DNA of 5,401 nucleotides. Source: Desulfovibrionaceae bacterium UBA3823. Its GTDB lineage: Bacteria > Desulfobacterota > Desulfovibrionia > Desulfovibrionales > Desulfovibrionaceae. The notes under the pieces were generated by a model. The model was not told the origin of the DNA. It saw nothing but the letters and a program-made list of their open reading frames with translations, and ran no database searches. A program made the translations under genes and the position numbers. The stretch lies in contig DFDR01000140.1 of the NCBI GenBank assembly GCA_002369295.1, forward strand, positions 1 through 5,401. The letters are read 5' to 3'. This document shows positions 1 to 5,401 of this stretch, in pieces. Positions within the stretch are counted from its first letter, which is position 1, and every line of letters begins with the position of its first letter.

Positions 1-199
1 CGAATTGTTCAGCGTATCCCTAGGGGATGCGGGATGCACATCTGCATGACGGGACAAGGGAAAAACGAAAAGGCCTACATTGCTGAAGGCCACCGGGAGG
101 GAGACCCCATGGCCGACCGGCTAGATCCGCATCTCACGCGATTCTGAAACAGAGATCCTCGGAAAGTGGCTCTACGCCTAGGGATCGAGACGTTTTTCG
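1..199. other. Non-coding left end
   Basis: I see no credible gene here. The minus-strand frame that runs through it is only the out-of-frame continuation of the broken gene at 200-539, and its third codon positions lose the G/C preference of the real genes. The stretch holds a probable minus-strand terminator (61-91), a tandem 7-base repeat GGGATGC (24-30 and 31-37), and a 9-base inverted pair ATCCCTAGG (16-24) / CCTAGGGAT (177-185). A gene ending or beginning left of the window cannot be judged. Confidence 0.6.
61..91 (-). terminator. Probable Rho-independent terminator
   Basis: On the minus strand GGCCT (91-87) can pair with AGGCC (76-72) across a 10-base loop. It is followed directly by TTTTCGTTTTT (71-61). 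The stem is short (5 bp), but the T-rich tail is in the right place and orientation. It lies about 110 bases after the stop of the small membrane-protein gene and would end a transcript covering that gene and the exported-protein gene. The CG interruption in the tail and the short stem limit confidence. Confidence 0.5.
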
Positions 200-539
200 T
201 CAAATTCGCTTCAAAACTCGTATGGGCTGCGCGACGTTGATACCGTCCGCGGCCGCCTTCATGACCGACTGGCTCATCCAGACGAGGGAGACAAAGAGAG
301 TGAGGGAGGGAGAGGAGCGCTCTCCAGACAGCGGGCGAGCGGCCGTAGATGTCCTGCTTCTCCCGGTGCAGGATGTTCCGGAAGAAGAGCGGTCCCAGCA
401 CCGGCCAGAGCGCGAAGAGGAAGAAGCTTTCCGGCTCGATGGAGCCCCCGGAGCAGAGGCTGGGCGCCAGCGGCCAGAACCCGATGCAGACCATGCCCGC
501 CGCTCCGGTTGCCTTTTCCATTTCACAGGGGGCCGCCAT
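200..539 (-). pseudogene. Small membrane protein, frameshifted
   Basis: I do not recognise the family. Translation starts at ATG 539-537, five bases after a near-perfect Shine-Dalgarno AAGGAG. The first frame gives a hydrophobic protein (MAAPCEMEKATG, then IGFWPLAP and FFLFALWPVLGPLFF) up to about base 310. From there the coding signal moves to another frame, which reads LTLFVSLVWMSQSVMKAAADG and ends at the TGA at 202-200. The two halves make a sensible protein with about three hydrophobic segments and a basic C-terminus (VLKRI). The break coincides with a tandem TCCC TCCC on the minus strand (311-304). Deleting one 4-base unit joins the halves as RALLSLTLFVSLVW, giving 111 residues. Without repair, the first frame runs on to base 75 as a 154-residue product with a low-GC3, non-membrane tail. 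It follows the exported-protein gene by 61 bases and is probably cotranscribed with it. A sequencing error could also explain the break; a programmed shift is less likely because no classical slippery heptamer is seen. Confidence 0.65.
304..311. repeat. 4-bp tandem duplication at the frame break
   Basis: The plus strand reads GGGA GGGA (minus strand TCCC TCCC) inside a purine-rich run from about 291 to 316. A 4-base gain shifts the frame by one, which matches the net shift between the two coding halves of the small membrane-protein gene. Only two copies are present, so this looks like a slippage event and not a long phase-variable repeat. Confidence 0.6.
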
Positions 540-544
540 GGGTG

Positions 545-550
545 CTCCTT
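545..550 (-). promoter_or_regulatory. Ribosome binding site of small membrane gene
   Basis: AAGGAG on the minus strand lies five bases before ATG 539. It selects this start over the in-frame ATG at 521, which has no comparable site, and over the longer upstream reading frame that would run into the preceding gene. It is the best evidence that the frameshifted gene was once a real translated gene. Confidence 0.75.
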
Positions 551-587
551 CGCCGCGCAGGGCCACCGGAAGGCGCCTGCGGAACGC

Positions 588-600
588 CCGGCTGCGCCGG
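588..600 (-). other. Short GC hairpin after stop codon
   Basis: Immediately after the TAG of the exported-protein gene, the minus strand reads CCGGC GCA GCCGG, a perfect 5-bp stem with a 3-base loop. No T-tract follows, so it is not a typical intrinsic terminator. It could stabilise the mRNA end or modulate read-through into the small membrane gene. In GC-rich DNA it may also be chance. Confidence 0.3.
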
Positions 601-1512
601 CTACTGGCGCAGCAGGATGGTGCCGTCGGAAAGGCGCAGGATGCGCCCCTCCACGGCAAAGCTGAGATCCAGCGGCGAGGCGCCGTCGAAGTCCACGTGG
701 AGCCAGCTGCCGCGGGCCTTCCAGTCGCCCTTGTACTGCTTGGCGTTGGCGTTGAGGGTGCAGCTCTTCTTCTCGAAGGTGAGGGTGACGGCGCAGCGCT
801 CGTCCCAGGCGCGCCAGGTGCCGAGCAGATCTTTGGGATCGGTGCTGGCCTTCGGGGTCTGGGCGCCTGCGTCCTGCTGGCGCTGGAGGCAGGAGCCGTC
901 GGAGAGCACGAGGAAGTCGCCCTCGACGCTGTAGGTGAGCGCGAAGGAGCGGCCGTTGGCGAAGCGCAGGCTGATCAAGTCGCCTGCCGTCTCCCATGTG
1001 CCGTCCACCTGCTGGCCCTTGTCGAAGAGCGTGCAGGCGCCGCCGGACTGGAACTCGATGCGCAGCGGCGCGATGCCGTTGGGCGCAGACCAGATGCCCG
1101 GCACGTCCCTGGCCGTCCGGGAGGACTGCAGGGCATTGCCGGCAAGGGCGGCGGCGTCCGGGGAAGGGATGGCGTCGCTCATGGTGCCGCTGGACACGGA
1201 GGCGTCGCCAAGGGCCTGCATCCAGGCGGGCAGGCCGGAGAGCAGGCCGTCAATCAGACGGTTGAAGGCGCTGCCGAAGACGCCGCCTGCCGGCGCAGTC
1301 CCGTCGCCTGCCTGCTGCCCTTCGCCCATGCTGGCGATGGAGGGCGTCTGGGCCACGGAGCCGAGCTTGCCTGTCTGGGCCTGCCGGACGGCAGGCCCGG
1401 TGGGCTTGGCGCCCATGGCAAGGGCGGTGCCGGCAAGGAGAGAACCGGAGAGCAGGGGGCCTGCGGCAAGTGTCAGGGCCGCCAGTGCGGCGAGCGTGCC
1501 AAGATGTCTCAT
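601..1512 (-). CDS. Exported protein with two tandem beta-rich domains
   Basis: This is a 303-residue protein of unknown function. An N-terminal signal peptide is visible: a short basic n-region (MRH), a hydrophobic core rich in Ala and Leu to about residue 32, and a likely signal peptidase I site after TALA. There is no lipobox Cys, so a soluble periplasmic or secreted product is expected. Residues 35-135 form a Gly/Ala/Ser/Pro-rich, low-complexity linker. Two homologous domains follow at about 137-211 and 228-303. Each has a GxW start, an aligned CTL, a GTW/GDW in the middle, and the ending VEGxxLxLSDGxxLxRQ. The alternating pattern resembles the small beta-barrel, lipocalin-like or META-like domains of many exported bacterial proteins, but I cannot name the family. 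The start at 1512 is preferred over ATG 1524 because GGAGG lies five bases before it, and the shorter form gives a cleaner signal peptide. A TATAAT promoter lies about 120 bases upstream. The small membrane gene follows after 61 bases. Confidence 0.85.
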   Translation of the reverse strand: MRHLGTLAALAALTLAAGPLLSGSLLAGTALAMGAKPTGPAVRQAQTGKLGSVAQTPSIASMGEGQQAGDGTAPAGGVFGSAFNRLIDGLLSGLPAWMQALGDASVSSGTMSDAIPSPDAAALAGNALQSSRTARDVPGIWSAPNGIAPLRIEFQSGGACTLFDKGQQVDGTWETAGDLISLRFANGRSFALTYSVEGDFLVLSDGSCLQRQQDAGAQTPKASTDPKDLLGTWRAWDERCAVTLTFEKKSCTLNANAKQYKGDWKARGSWLHVDFDGASPLDLSFAVEGRILRLSDGTILLRQ

Positions 1513-1517
1513 CTCCG

Positions 1518-1522
1518 CCTCC
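1518..1522 (-). promoter_or_regulatory. Ribosome binding site deciding the start at 1512
   Basis: GGAGG on the minus strand lies five bases before ATG 1512. The alternative in-frame ATG at 1524 overlaps this site and has only a pyrimidine-rich sequence upstream. The 303-residue form is therefore favoured over the 307-residue form. Confidence 0.7.
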
Positions 1523-1555
1523 ATAGGGATGGAAGAAGCATTGCCGGGAAGGGAA

Positions 1556-1623
1556 CGCTAGCAGGTTGGGGCGAGGGCGTAAAGGAGCGGGTAGGCCCTT
1601 TCCCTGTAAAACTAGCGCTAGCA
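1556..1623. promoter_or_regulatory. Paired TGCTAGCG motifs, possible operator
   Basis: On the minus strand TGCTAGCG occurs at 1623-1616 and again at 1563-1556, exactly 60 bases apart. The first copy is part of a perfect 10-base palindrome CTAGCGCTAG (1612-1621) that begins about 10 bases downstream of the -10 box, near the expected transcription start. The second contains the palindrome GCTAGC. This arrangement, between promoter and coding start, fits binding of a dimeric regulator to two sites on one DNA face. The binding protein is not identifiable and the role is inferred. Confidence 0.4.
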
Positions 1624-1630
1624 TATTGAA

Positions 1631-1661
1631 ATTATACGCCTTCCCATAGAGACACTGTCCC
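1631..1661 (-). promoter_or_regulatory. Sigma70-type promoter for the exported-protein gene
   Basis: A perfect -10 box TATAAT lies at 1636-1631 on the minus strand. The -35 is weaker. It is either GGGACA (1661-1656) with a 19-base spacer, or GACAGT (1659-1654) with a 17-base spacer. The local A+T richness around the -10 stands out from the GC-rich surroundings. Transcription would start near 1624, leaving a leader of about 110 bases before ATG 1512 that contains the TGCTAGCG repeats. A poor -35 is common where an activator assists. Confidence 0.6.
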
Positions 1662-1673
1662 TTCCCTCAAGCC

Positions 1674-1697
1674 GGAATCCAGCCATTTCTGGTTTCC
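1674..1697. other. 24-base interrupted hairpin between genes
   Basis: The plus strand has GGAA, a mismatch base, CCAG, a 6-base loop, CTGG, a mismatch base and TTCC, which gives a symmetric stem of 4 + 4 pairs with one internal mismatch. It lies 36 bases after the transporter stop and 12 bases upstream of the -35 region of the next promoter. No T-tract follows on the minus strand, so it is a weak terminator candidate. It could instead be an activator site upstream of the -35. Confidence 0.4.
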
Positions 1698-1732
1698 TGG
1701 TCGGGGGTGAAGGTCGATGCTGCCAGGGTCAG

Positions 1733-3502
1733 CTAGGCGGGCGCGGCCTGGGTCTGGCAGGGCAGGGCCTTGAGGCTCCAGGCGCTTCCGCCCGTGAGCT
1801 GCATGAGCCTGTCGTGCAGGGCGAAGAGCGTGGTCCGGTGGCCGACGCTGACGACGCCCGTGTCCGGCAGCTCCCGGGCTATGAGCTGGTACATGTCGCG
1901 CTCGCGGCGTTCGTCCAGGGCCGAGGTGGACTCGTCGAGGAAGACCCAGGCGGGCCGGACGAGCAGCACCCGGGCAAAGGCGATGCGCTGCTGCTCGCCG
2001 AGGGAGAGTATGCGGCTCCAGTCGTCCTCCTTGTCCAGCAGCGGAATGAGCCGTTCAAGGTCCACCTTGCGGAGCACGTCCTTGAGGAGCTCGTCTTCCG
2101 ATGCCGGCAGGGGCTCCAGCGGATAGCACAGGGCCCGGCGCAGGGAGCCCAGCGGAAGGTAGGGCCGCTGGGGCAGGAAGAGCGTGCGCTCTTCCGGCGC
2201 CTTCCGGACTTCGCCCGAGCCGAAGGGCCAGATGCCGGAAACGGTTCTGAGGAAGGTGCTCTTGCCGCAGCCCGAGGGGCCGGTGACGAGCATGCGGGCG
2301 CCCCGCTCGAGGGAGAGGCTGCCGTTTTCCATGACGGTGCGGCCGCTGGGCAGCTGGACGCAGAGAGCCCTGGTCTCGAAGGCGCCGGGCCTCCCGTCGG
2401 CAAGGGTGGCGCCGCCGGGAAGCGCATCGGCCTCGTCCATGCTCCGCTCCAGGCTGTCGAGCCGGCGGACGATGGCCGCCAGCTCGGCCAGAGTTTCGTA
2501 GGAGCTGACGATGCAGGAGAAGGAGTCCTTGATGCTCTTGCAGGAGTTGATGAGCATGAAGCATCCCTTCGGAATCGTGCCGGTGGCGAGATAGAAGGGA
2601 AGCATCATGAGGAAGGGCAGGAACAGGGCCGTCTGCTCGAAGAAGGTCGTGTAGAACTTGAGGAAGCTCTTGCGGTCGATGAGCTGGCGCAGGTTGTCGA
2701 TGACGCCTTCGAAGCGCCGGCAGGATCCTTCCAGCTCGATCTGCTCGCCGCCGTAGAAGGCGATGCTCTCGCTGTTTTCGCGCGTGCGCATCATGCTGAA
2801 GCGGAAGTCCGCCTCGCGCTGGCGCTGCTCGTACTTGAGCCTGATGAGCCGGCGGCCGACGAGGTGGGCCAGCCATGTGCCGGCGCCGTAGAAGAGGAGG
2901 CTGCCCCAGAAGAAAAGGCCGCTGAGCGTGAAGCTGAAGGAGCCGAGCGACAACGGCGTCGAGCTGGCGGTAATCAGTATGCCGGCGAGAAGGCTGACGA
3001 TGACGGCGAGGCTGACGCCGAAGTCGACCAGCAGATCCAGCGTGGCCTTGGCGAAGAAGCCCGCGTCTTCGGAGATGCGCTGGTCGGGGTTGTCGGCGTC
3101 GCTGTCCATGACCTGGAGGCGGTAGTAGGCCTTGTTCGACATCCACCGGGTGAGGAGGCGATCCGTCATCCACACGCGCCACCGGAGGCGCAGCTGCTGC
3201 TGGACGTAGATCCGCGCGCCATCCGCCAGGGCAAAGCCTCCGAGCAGCATGGCCAGCTTCTTCAGGGAGGGGATGAACTGCAGCAAGGCGTCGGGGTCCT
3301 TGGACCTGAGCATGAGTTCGAACCCTTGGAACCACTGGGGTATCATGTAGACGCAGTACACCTTGACCGCGCAGAGGGCGAAAAGCAGAGCAAGCATGCC
3401 CAGGGCAAGCCATTTCGACTCCGAGGTCCAGAAGCCTTTGAACAGGCGCCAGAACGCTTTCAGGGTGGATGTCTTCGTTTTCGCTGTCTTGTTCTTCGCC
3501 AT
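1733..3502 (-). CDS. SbmA/BacA-YddA type ABC transporter, fused permease and ATPase
   Basis: This 589-residue inner-membrane protein carries permease and ATPase in one chain and should work as a homodimer. About six membrane segments fall near residues 31-53, 82-98, 154-178, 190-212, 291-308 and 312-335. NPDQRISED at 138-146 matches the conserved NPDQRI motif of the SbmA/BacA, YddA and peroxisomal ABCD group. The ATPase domain is complete: Walker A GPSGCGKST (408-416), Q-loop Gln445, signature LSLGEQQR (499-506), Walker B WVFLDEST with Glu524, and switch His555. Length agrees with YddA and mycobacterial BacA (Rv1819c). Characterised relatives import antimicrobial peptides, bleomycin or cobalamin, so uptake of a peptide or corrinoid-like solute is the best inference; the substrate cannot be read from sequence. 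GAGGAG eight bases upstream supports the ATG at 3502. The N-terminus is Lys/Thr-rich (MAKNKTAKTK). It follows the kinase gene by 381 bases, so it may have its own promoter. Confidence 0.9.
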   Translation of the reverse strand: MAKNKTAKTKTSTLKAFWRLFKGFWTSESKWLALGMLALLFALCAVKVYCVYMIPQWFQGFELMLRSKDPDALLQFIPSLKKLAMLLGGFALADGARIYVQQQLRLRWRVWMTDRLLTRWMSNKAYYRLQVMDSDADNPDQRISEDAGFFAKATLDLLVDFGVSLAVIVSLLAGILITASSTPLSLGSFSFTLSGLFFWGSLLFYGAGTWLAHLVGRRLIRLKYEQRQREADFRFSMMRTRENSESIAFYGGEQIELEGSCRRFEGVIDNLRQLIDRKSFLKFYTTFFEQTALFLPFLMMLPFYLATGTIPKGCFMLINSCKSIKDSFSCIVSSYETLAELAAIVRRLDSLERSMDEADALPGGATLADGRPGAFETRALCVQLPSGRTVMENGSLSLERGARMLVTGPSGCGKSTFLRTVSGIWPFGSGEVRKAPEERTLFLPQRPYLPLGSLRRALCYPLEPLPASEDELLKDVLRKVDLERLIPLLDKEDDWSRILSLGEQQRIAFARVLLVRPAWVFLDESTSALDERRERDMYQLIARELPDTGVVSVGHRTTLFALHDRLMQLTGGSAWSLKALPCQTQAAPA

Positions 3503-3625
3503 CTCGGGGGCTCCTCGCGTGCTTTGCCCGCAGTCCTCGGGCAGGCTGGGGCCTTGGCATCATAAGCGGGAGCAGAAGCTTTCTCAACATGAGCGAGGCG
3601 GCATCCAGGAAAGACGCTTCCGGGA

Positions 3626-3652
3626 GGGCGCGGGCCGCTGGCAGCGGCGCCC
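3626..3652 (-). other. GC-rich hairpin in presumed transporter leader
   Basis: On the minus strand GGGCG CCGCT GCC AGCGG, a 4-base bulge, then CGCCC forms a stem of 5 + 5 pairs about 125 bases upstream of the transporter start. There is no T-tract. It could affect mRNA stability or structure, but in DNA this rich in GC it may be incidental. Confidence 0.3.
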
Positions 3653-3742
3653 CCTGAAGCCCCGCCAGCTTTTCCTGCGCCTCCCATCCCTCGTCTTCAT
3701 GTCGCGTCTTCATGCCGCGCCGATGAATCCGTCGGCATGTTC

Positions 3743-3771
3743 AACGTAAAATCAGCTTCTTGAGCCATCAA
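3743..3771 (-). promoter_or_regulatory. Weak promoter candidate for the transporter
   Basis: On the minus strand TTGATG (3771-3766) and TACGTT (3748-3743) are 17 bases apart. They match four and three positions of the -35 and -10 consensus boxes. The stretch is the most A+T-rich part of the gap and lies about 240 bases upstream of the transporter start. The match is poor, so this is tentative. Confidence 0.25.
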
Positions 3772-3792
3772 TTGCCGCGGCCCCTTCTTTTT

Positions 3793-3816
3793 GGACAACG
3801 GGTTTTATGGTTGTCC
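3793..3816. repeat. Perfect 7-bp inverted repeat
   Basis: GGACAAC (3793-3799) and GTTGTCC (3810-3816) flank a 10-base A/T-leaning centre. A run of T lies on the left on the plus strand, so on the minus strand the hairpin is followed by AAAAAG, not T. It is therefore not a usual intrinsic terminator for the kinase transcript. Its position just upstream of the promoter candidate makes a regulator-binding site possible. Confidence 0.45.
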
Positions 3817-3883
3817 GAGGCTTGGGGGAACGTTGCGGGGGGAGCCGATGAGGACGTCCCTCCGCAGATGCCGGCGCCGGGCC

Positions 3884-5401
3884 TCAGGCCCCCTCGGTGC
3901 CGGGGCCGCTTCTCCGGGGGCCATGCTCCAGGAGCTCCGCGAGCGTCTCCATCATCTTCGGCACGTCGTAGGGCTTGGGAAGGTGCCCGTCCATGCCCGC
4001 CTCGATGGCCGTCTTCCGGTCCTCCTCGAAGGCATTGGCCGTCACGGCGACGATGGGAACGCCAGCCTTCCCCGGATCGGCGAGGGCGCGGATGCGCCTG
4101 GTCGCCTCGTACCCGTCCATGACGGGCATCTGCACGTCCATGAGGACGGTGCCGTACCAGCCGGCCGGCGCTGCCTCCACCTTTGCCAGGGCCTGCGCGC
4201 CGTCCTCTGCCACGTCAACCTCGAAGCCGGCGCCGCCGAGGATCTCCATGGCGATCTCCCGGTTGAACTCGTTGTCCTCGGCCAGGAGGATGCGCACGCC
4301 GTCGAAGCGCCTGGCCTGCGCGGCCGCGCCTTCTGGCCGGCTCCCCACTTCGGATCGCCCCTCGGTGGCGCGGAGCAGGGCCTGCGCAGTGCAGGGCTTG
4401 AGCATGAATCCGTCCGCGCCCGCGGCCCGCGCATCGTCTCCGGCATCGTTCCAGGAGCAGGCCAGAAGGAAGACGTCCTCCCCTCCGGGGGCCGCGCGGA
4501 CGGCCCTCACGGCCTCTGCGCCGTCCATGAGGGGTGCGTCCCAGTCGGCGGCGAAGAGGACGGGGCGCTTCCCTGCCGCTTCGGCGGCGGCCTGGACGGC
4601 CTCTGCGACGCTGGATGCAGCCTTGGGCTCCATGCCGAGGCGGCGCATGGCGGGCAGGACGGAGCGCAGGAAGCCCTTGCCCCCGGCTGCGGCCGCGGCC
4701 CGTCCCTGCGTTGCGGAAGACGGTTCCGGCGCGGAGCCTTTCGTCTCCAGCGGCAGGACGACGGTGAACTCGGAGCCCTCGCCCTCGCGGCTTTTCACGG
4801 CGATCGTCCCTCCCATCATCTCGGCGAGGCGCTTCGAAATGGCCAGGCCGAGCCCTGTGCCCGGAATGCCGCTGGCGGTGGAGGTCCGGGCGCGCGTGAA
4901 GGGGGTGAAGACGGTTTTGGCAAACTCGGGGCTCATGCCGATGCCGCTGTCCCTGACCATGAATCTGAAGTCTGACATGCCGGGCGCCGCGGAGGGGAGC
5001 TCGGCGATGCTGAAGCGGATACGCCTGCCCTCGGGGGTGAACTTGACGGCGTTGGAAAGGATGTTGAGGAGGATCTGGCTGATGCGGAGCCTGTCGGCGG
5101 AGACGCGATCGTGGACGAGGTCCACGTCGATGGAGAGGAGCACGCCCTTGGACTTCGCGCTGTCGCTGACGATGGCGCGCACGCCGCGCAGCAGATCCGC
5201 AAGATCCGTCTCCGCCTTCTCGATTTGCGTCTTGCCGCTCTCGATGCTGCTCATGTCGAGCACGTCGTTGATCAGCGAGAGCAGGTGGCGGCTGGAGAGG
5301 CCGATCTTGAACAGGCAGTCGCGCACCTTCTCCGGGCTGTCCGCGTTCGCCTCGGCCAGGGTTGCGAAGCCGACGATGGCGTTCATGGGCGTGCGGATGT
5401 C
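3884..5401 (-). CDS. Hybrid sensor histidine kinase, C-terminal part
   Basis: The gene is cut by the right edge. The visible 505 residues begin with DIRTPMNAI, the part of the H-box right after the phospho-accepting His (usually SHDIRTPMN), so the His itself and the whole sensor region lie outside. Counting from this Asp as 1, HisKA runs to about 60. HATPase_c follows with N-box NILSNAVKF (Asn117 in its middle), G1 DSGIG (151-155), F-box FTPF (165-168) and G2 GTGLG (181-185). An Ala-rich linker leads to a first receiver at about 240-345. That receiver keeps the presumed acceptor Asp286 (ADWDAP) and Lys335 (MLKP), but lacks the acidic pair expected at its first strand. A second receiver at about 367-490 is complete: Glu375-Asp376, acceptor Asp422 (LMDVQMP), Thr454 (VTAN) and Lys476 (PKPY). 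No Hpt domain is present, so a separate phosphotransfer partner is expected. It senses an unknown signal and passes phosphate from His to Asp. The stop is the TGA at 3886-3884. Confidence 0.93.
   Translation of the reverse strand, partial: DIRTPMNAIVGFATLAEANADSPEKVRDCLFKIGLSSRHLLSLINDVLDMSSIESGKTQIEKAETDLADLLRGVRAIVSDSAKSKGVLLSIDVDLVHDRVSADRLRISQILLNILSNAVKFTPEGRRIRFSIAELPSAAPGMSDFRFMVRDSGIGMSPEFAKTVFTPFTRARTSTASGIPGTGLGLAISKRLAEMMGGTIAVKSREGEGSEFTVVLPLETKGSAPEPSSATQGRAAAAAGGKGFLRSVLPAMRRLGMEPKAASSVAEAVQAAAEAAGKRPVLFAADWDAPLMDGAEAVRAVRAAPGGEDVFLLACSWNDAGDDARAAGADGFMLKPCTAQALLRATEGRSEVGSRPEGAAAQARRFDGVRILLAEDNEFNREIAMEILGGAGFEVDVAEDGAQALAKVEAAPAGWYGTVLMDVQMPVMDGYEATRRIRALADPGKAGVPIVAVTANAFEEDRKTAIEAGMDGHLPKPYDVPKMMETLAELLEHGPRRSGPGTEGA

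Larger units (their letters stand above)
3503..3883. other. Intergenic region between kinase and transporter
   Basis: This 381-base gap has no convincing gene. It holds a CCGGCGCCGG palindrome right after the kinase stop (3871-3880), a perfect 7-bp inverted repeat (3793-3816), a weak promoter candidate (3743-3771), and a GC-rich hairpin (3626-3652) in the presumed transporter leader. Minus-strand frames are open through the last 200 bases, but none has both a ribosome binding site and a stop before the transporter. The gap suggests that the transporter is controlled separately from the kinase. Confidence 0.55.

Noticed and set aside
291..316. Purine-rich run as a phase-variable simple repeat
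   Set aside because: Only two copies of the 4-base unit are present and the rest of the run is irregular. A one-time slippage is a better description than a contingency repeat.
349..1629. A 426-codon plus-strand frame opposite the exported-protein gene
   Set aside because: The minus-strand gene has a ribosome binding site, a signal peptide and an internal domain repeat. The plus-strand product is a low-complexity Gly/Ala/Val-rich shadow.
1814..3565. A 583-codon open frame on the plus strand opposite the transporter
   Set aside because: It is antisense to a complete ABC transporter with all ATPase motifs. The product is low-complexity, rich in Glu, Gly and Ala, and has no recognisable domain. 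Long antisense frames are usual in GC-rich DNA.
3503..3713. A possible small minus-strand gene starting MKTRHEDEGWEAQEK upstream of the transporter
   Set aside because: The first part has acceptable codons, but no clear ribosome binding site is seen. The frame has no stop before running deep into the transporter gene out of frame, so it is more likely leader sequence.
3871..3880. CCGGCGCCGG palindrome after the kinase stop as a terminator
   Set aside because: It has no loop-forming centre and no T-tract on the minus strand. Short GC palindromes are frequent in DNA of this composition.
3791..4975. A 394-codon open frame on the plus strand opposite the kinase
   Set aside because: It lies opposite well-conserved HATPase and receiver motifs. 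Its product is rich in Gly, His and Arg without a coherent fold, as expected for a shadow frame.

Overview
The window is GC-rich DNA in which every supportable gene lies on the minus strand, so the genes read from right to left. The codons strongly favour G or C in the third position. Long open frames on the plus strand are therefore antisense shadows of the real genes. The hybrid histidine kinase and the codon style suggest a Gram-negative anaerobe, possibly of the Desulfovibrionaceae. That assignment is a low-confidence impression, because there is no rRNA or other phylogenetic marker here.

In transcription order the layout is as follows. (1) 5401-3884 is the C-terminal part of a hybrid sensor histidine kinase, cut by the right edge one codon after the expected phospho-accepting His. 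It has HisKA and HATPase domains, a degenerate receiver and a canonical receiver. (2) 3883-3503 is a 381-base gap with a perfect 7-bp inverted repeat, a weak promoter candidate and a GC-rich hairpin just upstream of the next gene. (3) 3502-1733 is a fused permease/ATPase ABC transporter of the SbmA/BacA-YddA type. (4) 1732-1513 is a 220-base gap with a 24-base interrupted hairpin, a promoter with a perfect TATAAT box, and a pair of TGCTAGCG repeats between promoter and gene. (5) 1512-601 encodes an exported protein with two tandem copies of a roughly 75-residue beta-rich domain. (6) 539-200 is a small membrane-protein gene with an excellent ribosome binding site but a broken reading frame. The break sits at a tandem TCCC TCCC, and removing one 4-bp unit restores a coherent 111-residue protein. 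(7) 199-1 is non-coding as far as can be seen, with a probable terminator near 61-91.

Genes (5) and (6) probably form one short transcript running from the promoter near 1631-1661 to the terminator near 61-91. The transporter and the kinase may be separately transcribed. A kinase next to a peptide or cobalamin-type ABC importer and an exported domain-repeat protein could form an envelope sensing or uptake locus, but this rests on adjacency only. The most distinctive observations are the repairable frameshift, the degenerate receiver in the kinase and the repeated CTAG-containing motif under the promoter. I did not find convincing evidence of a wholly new system.
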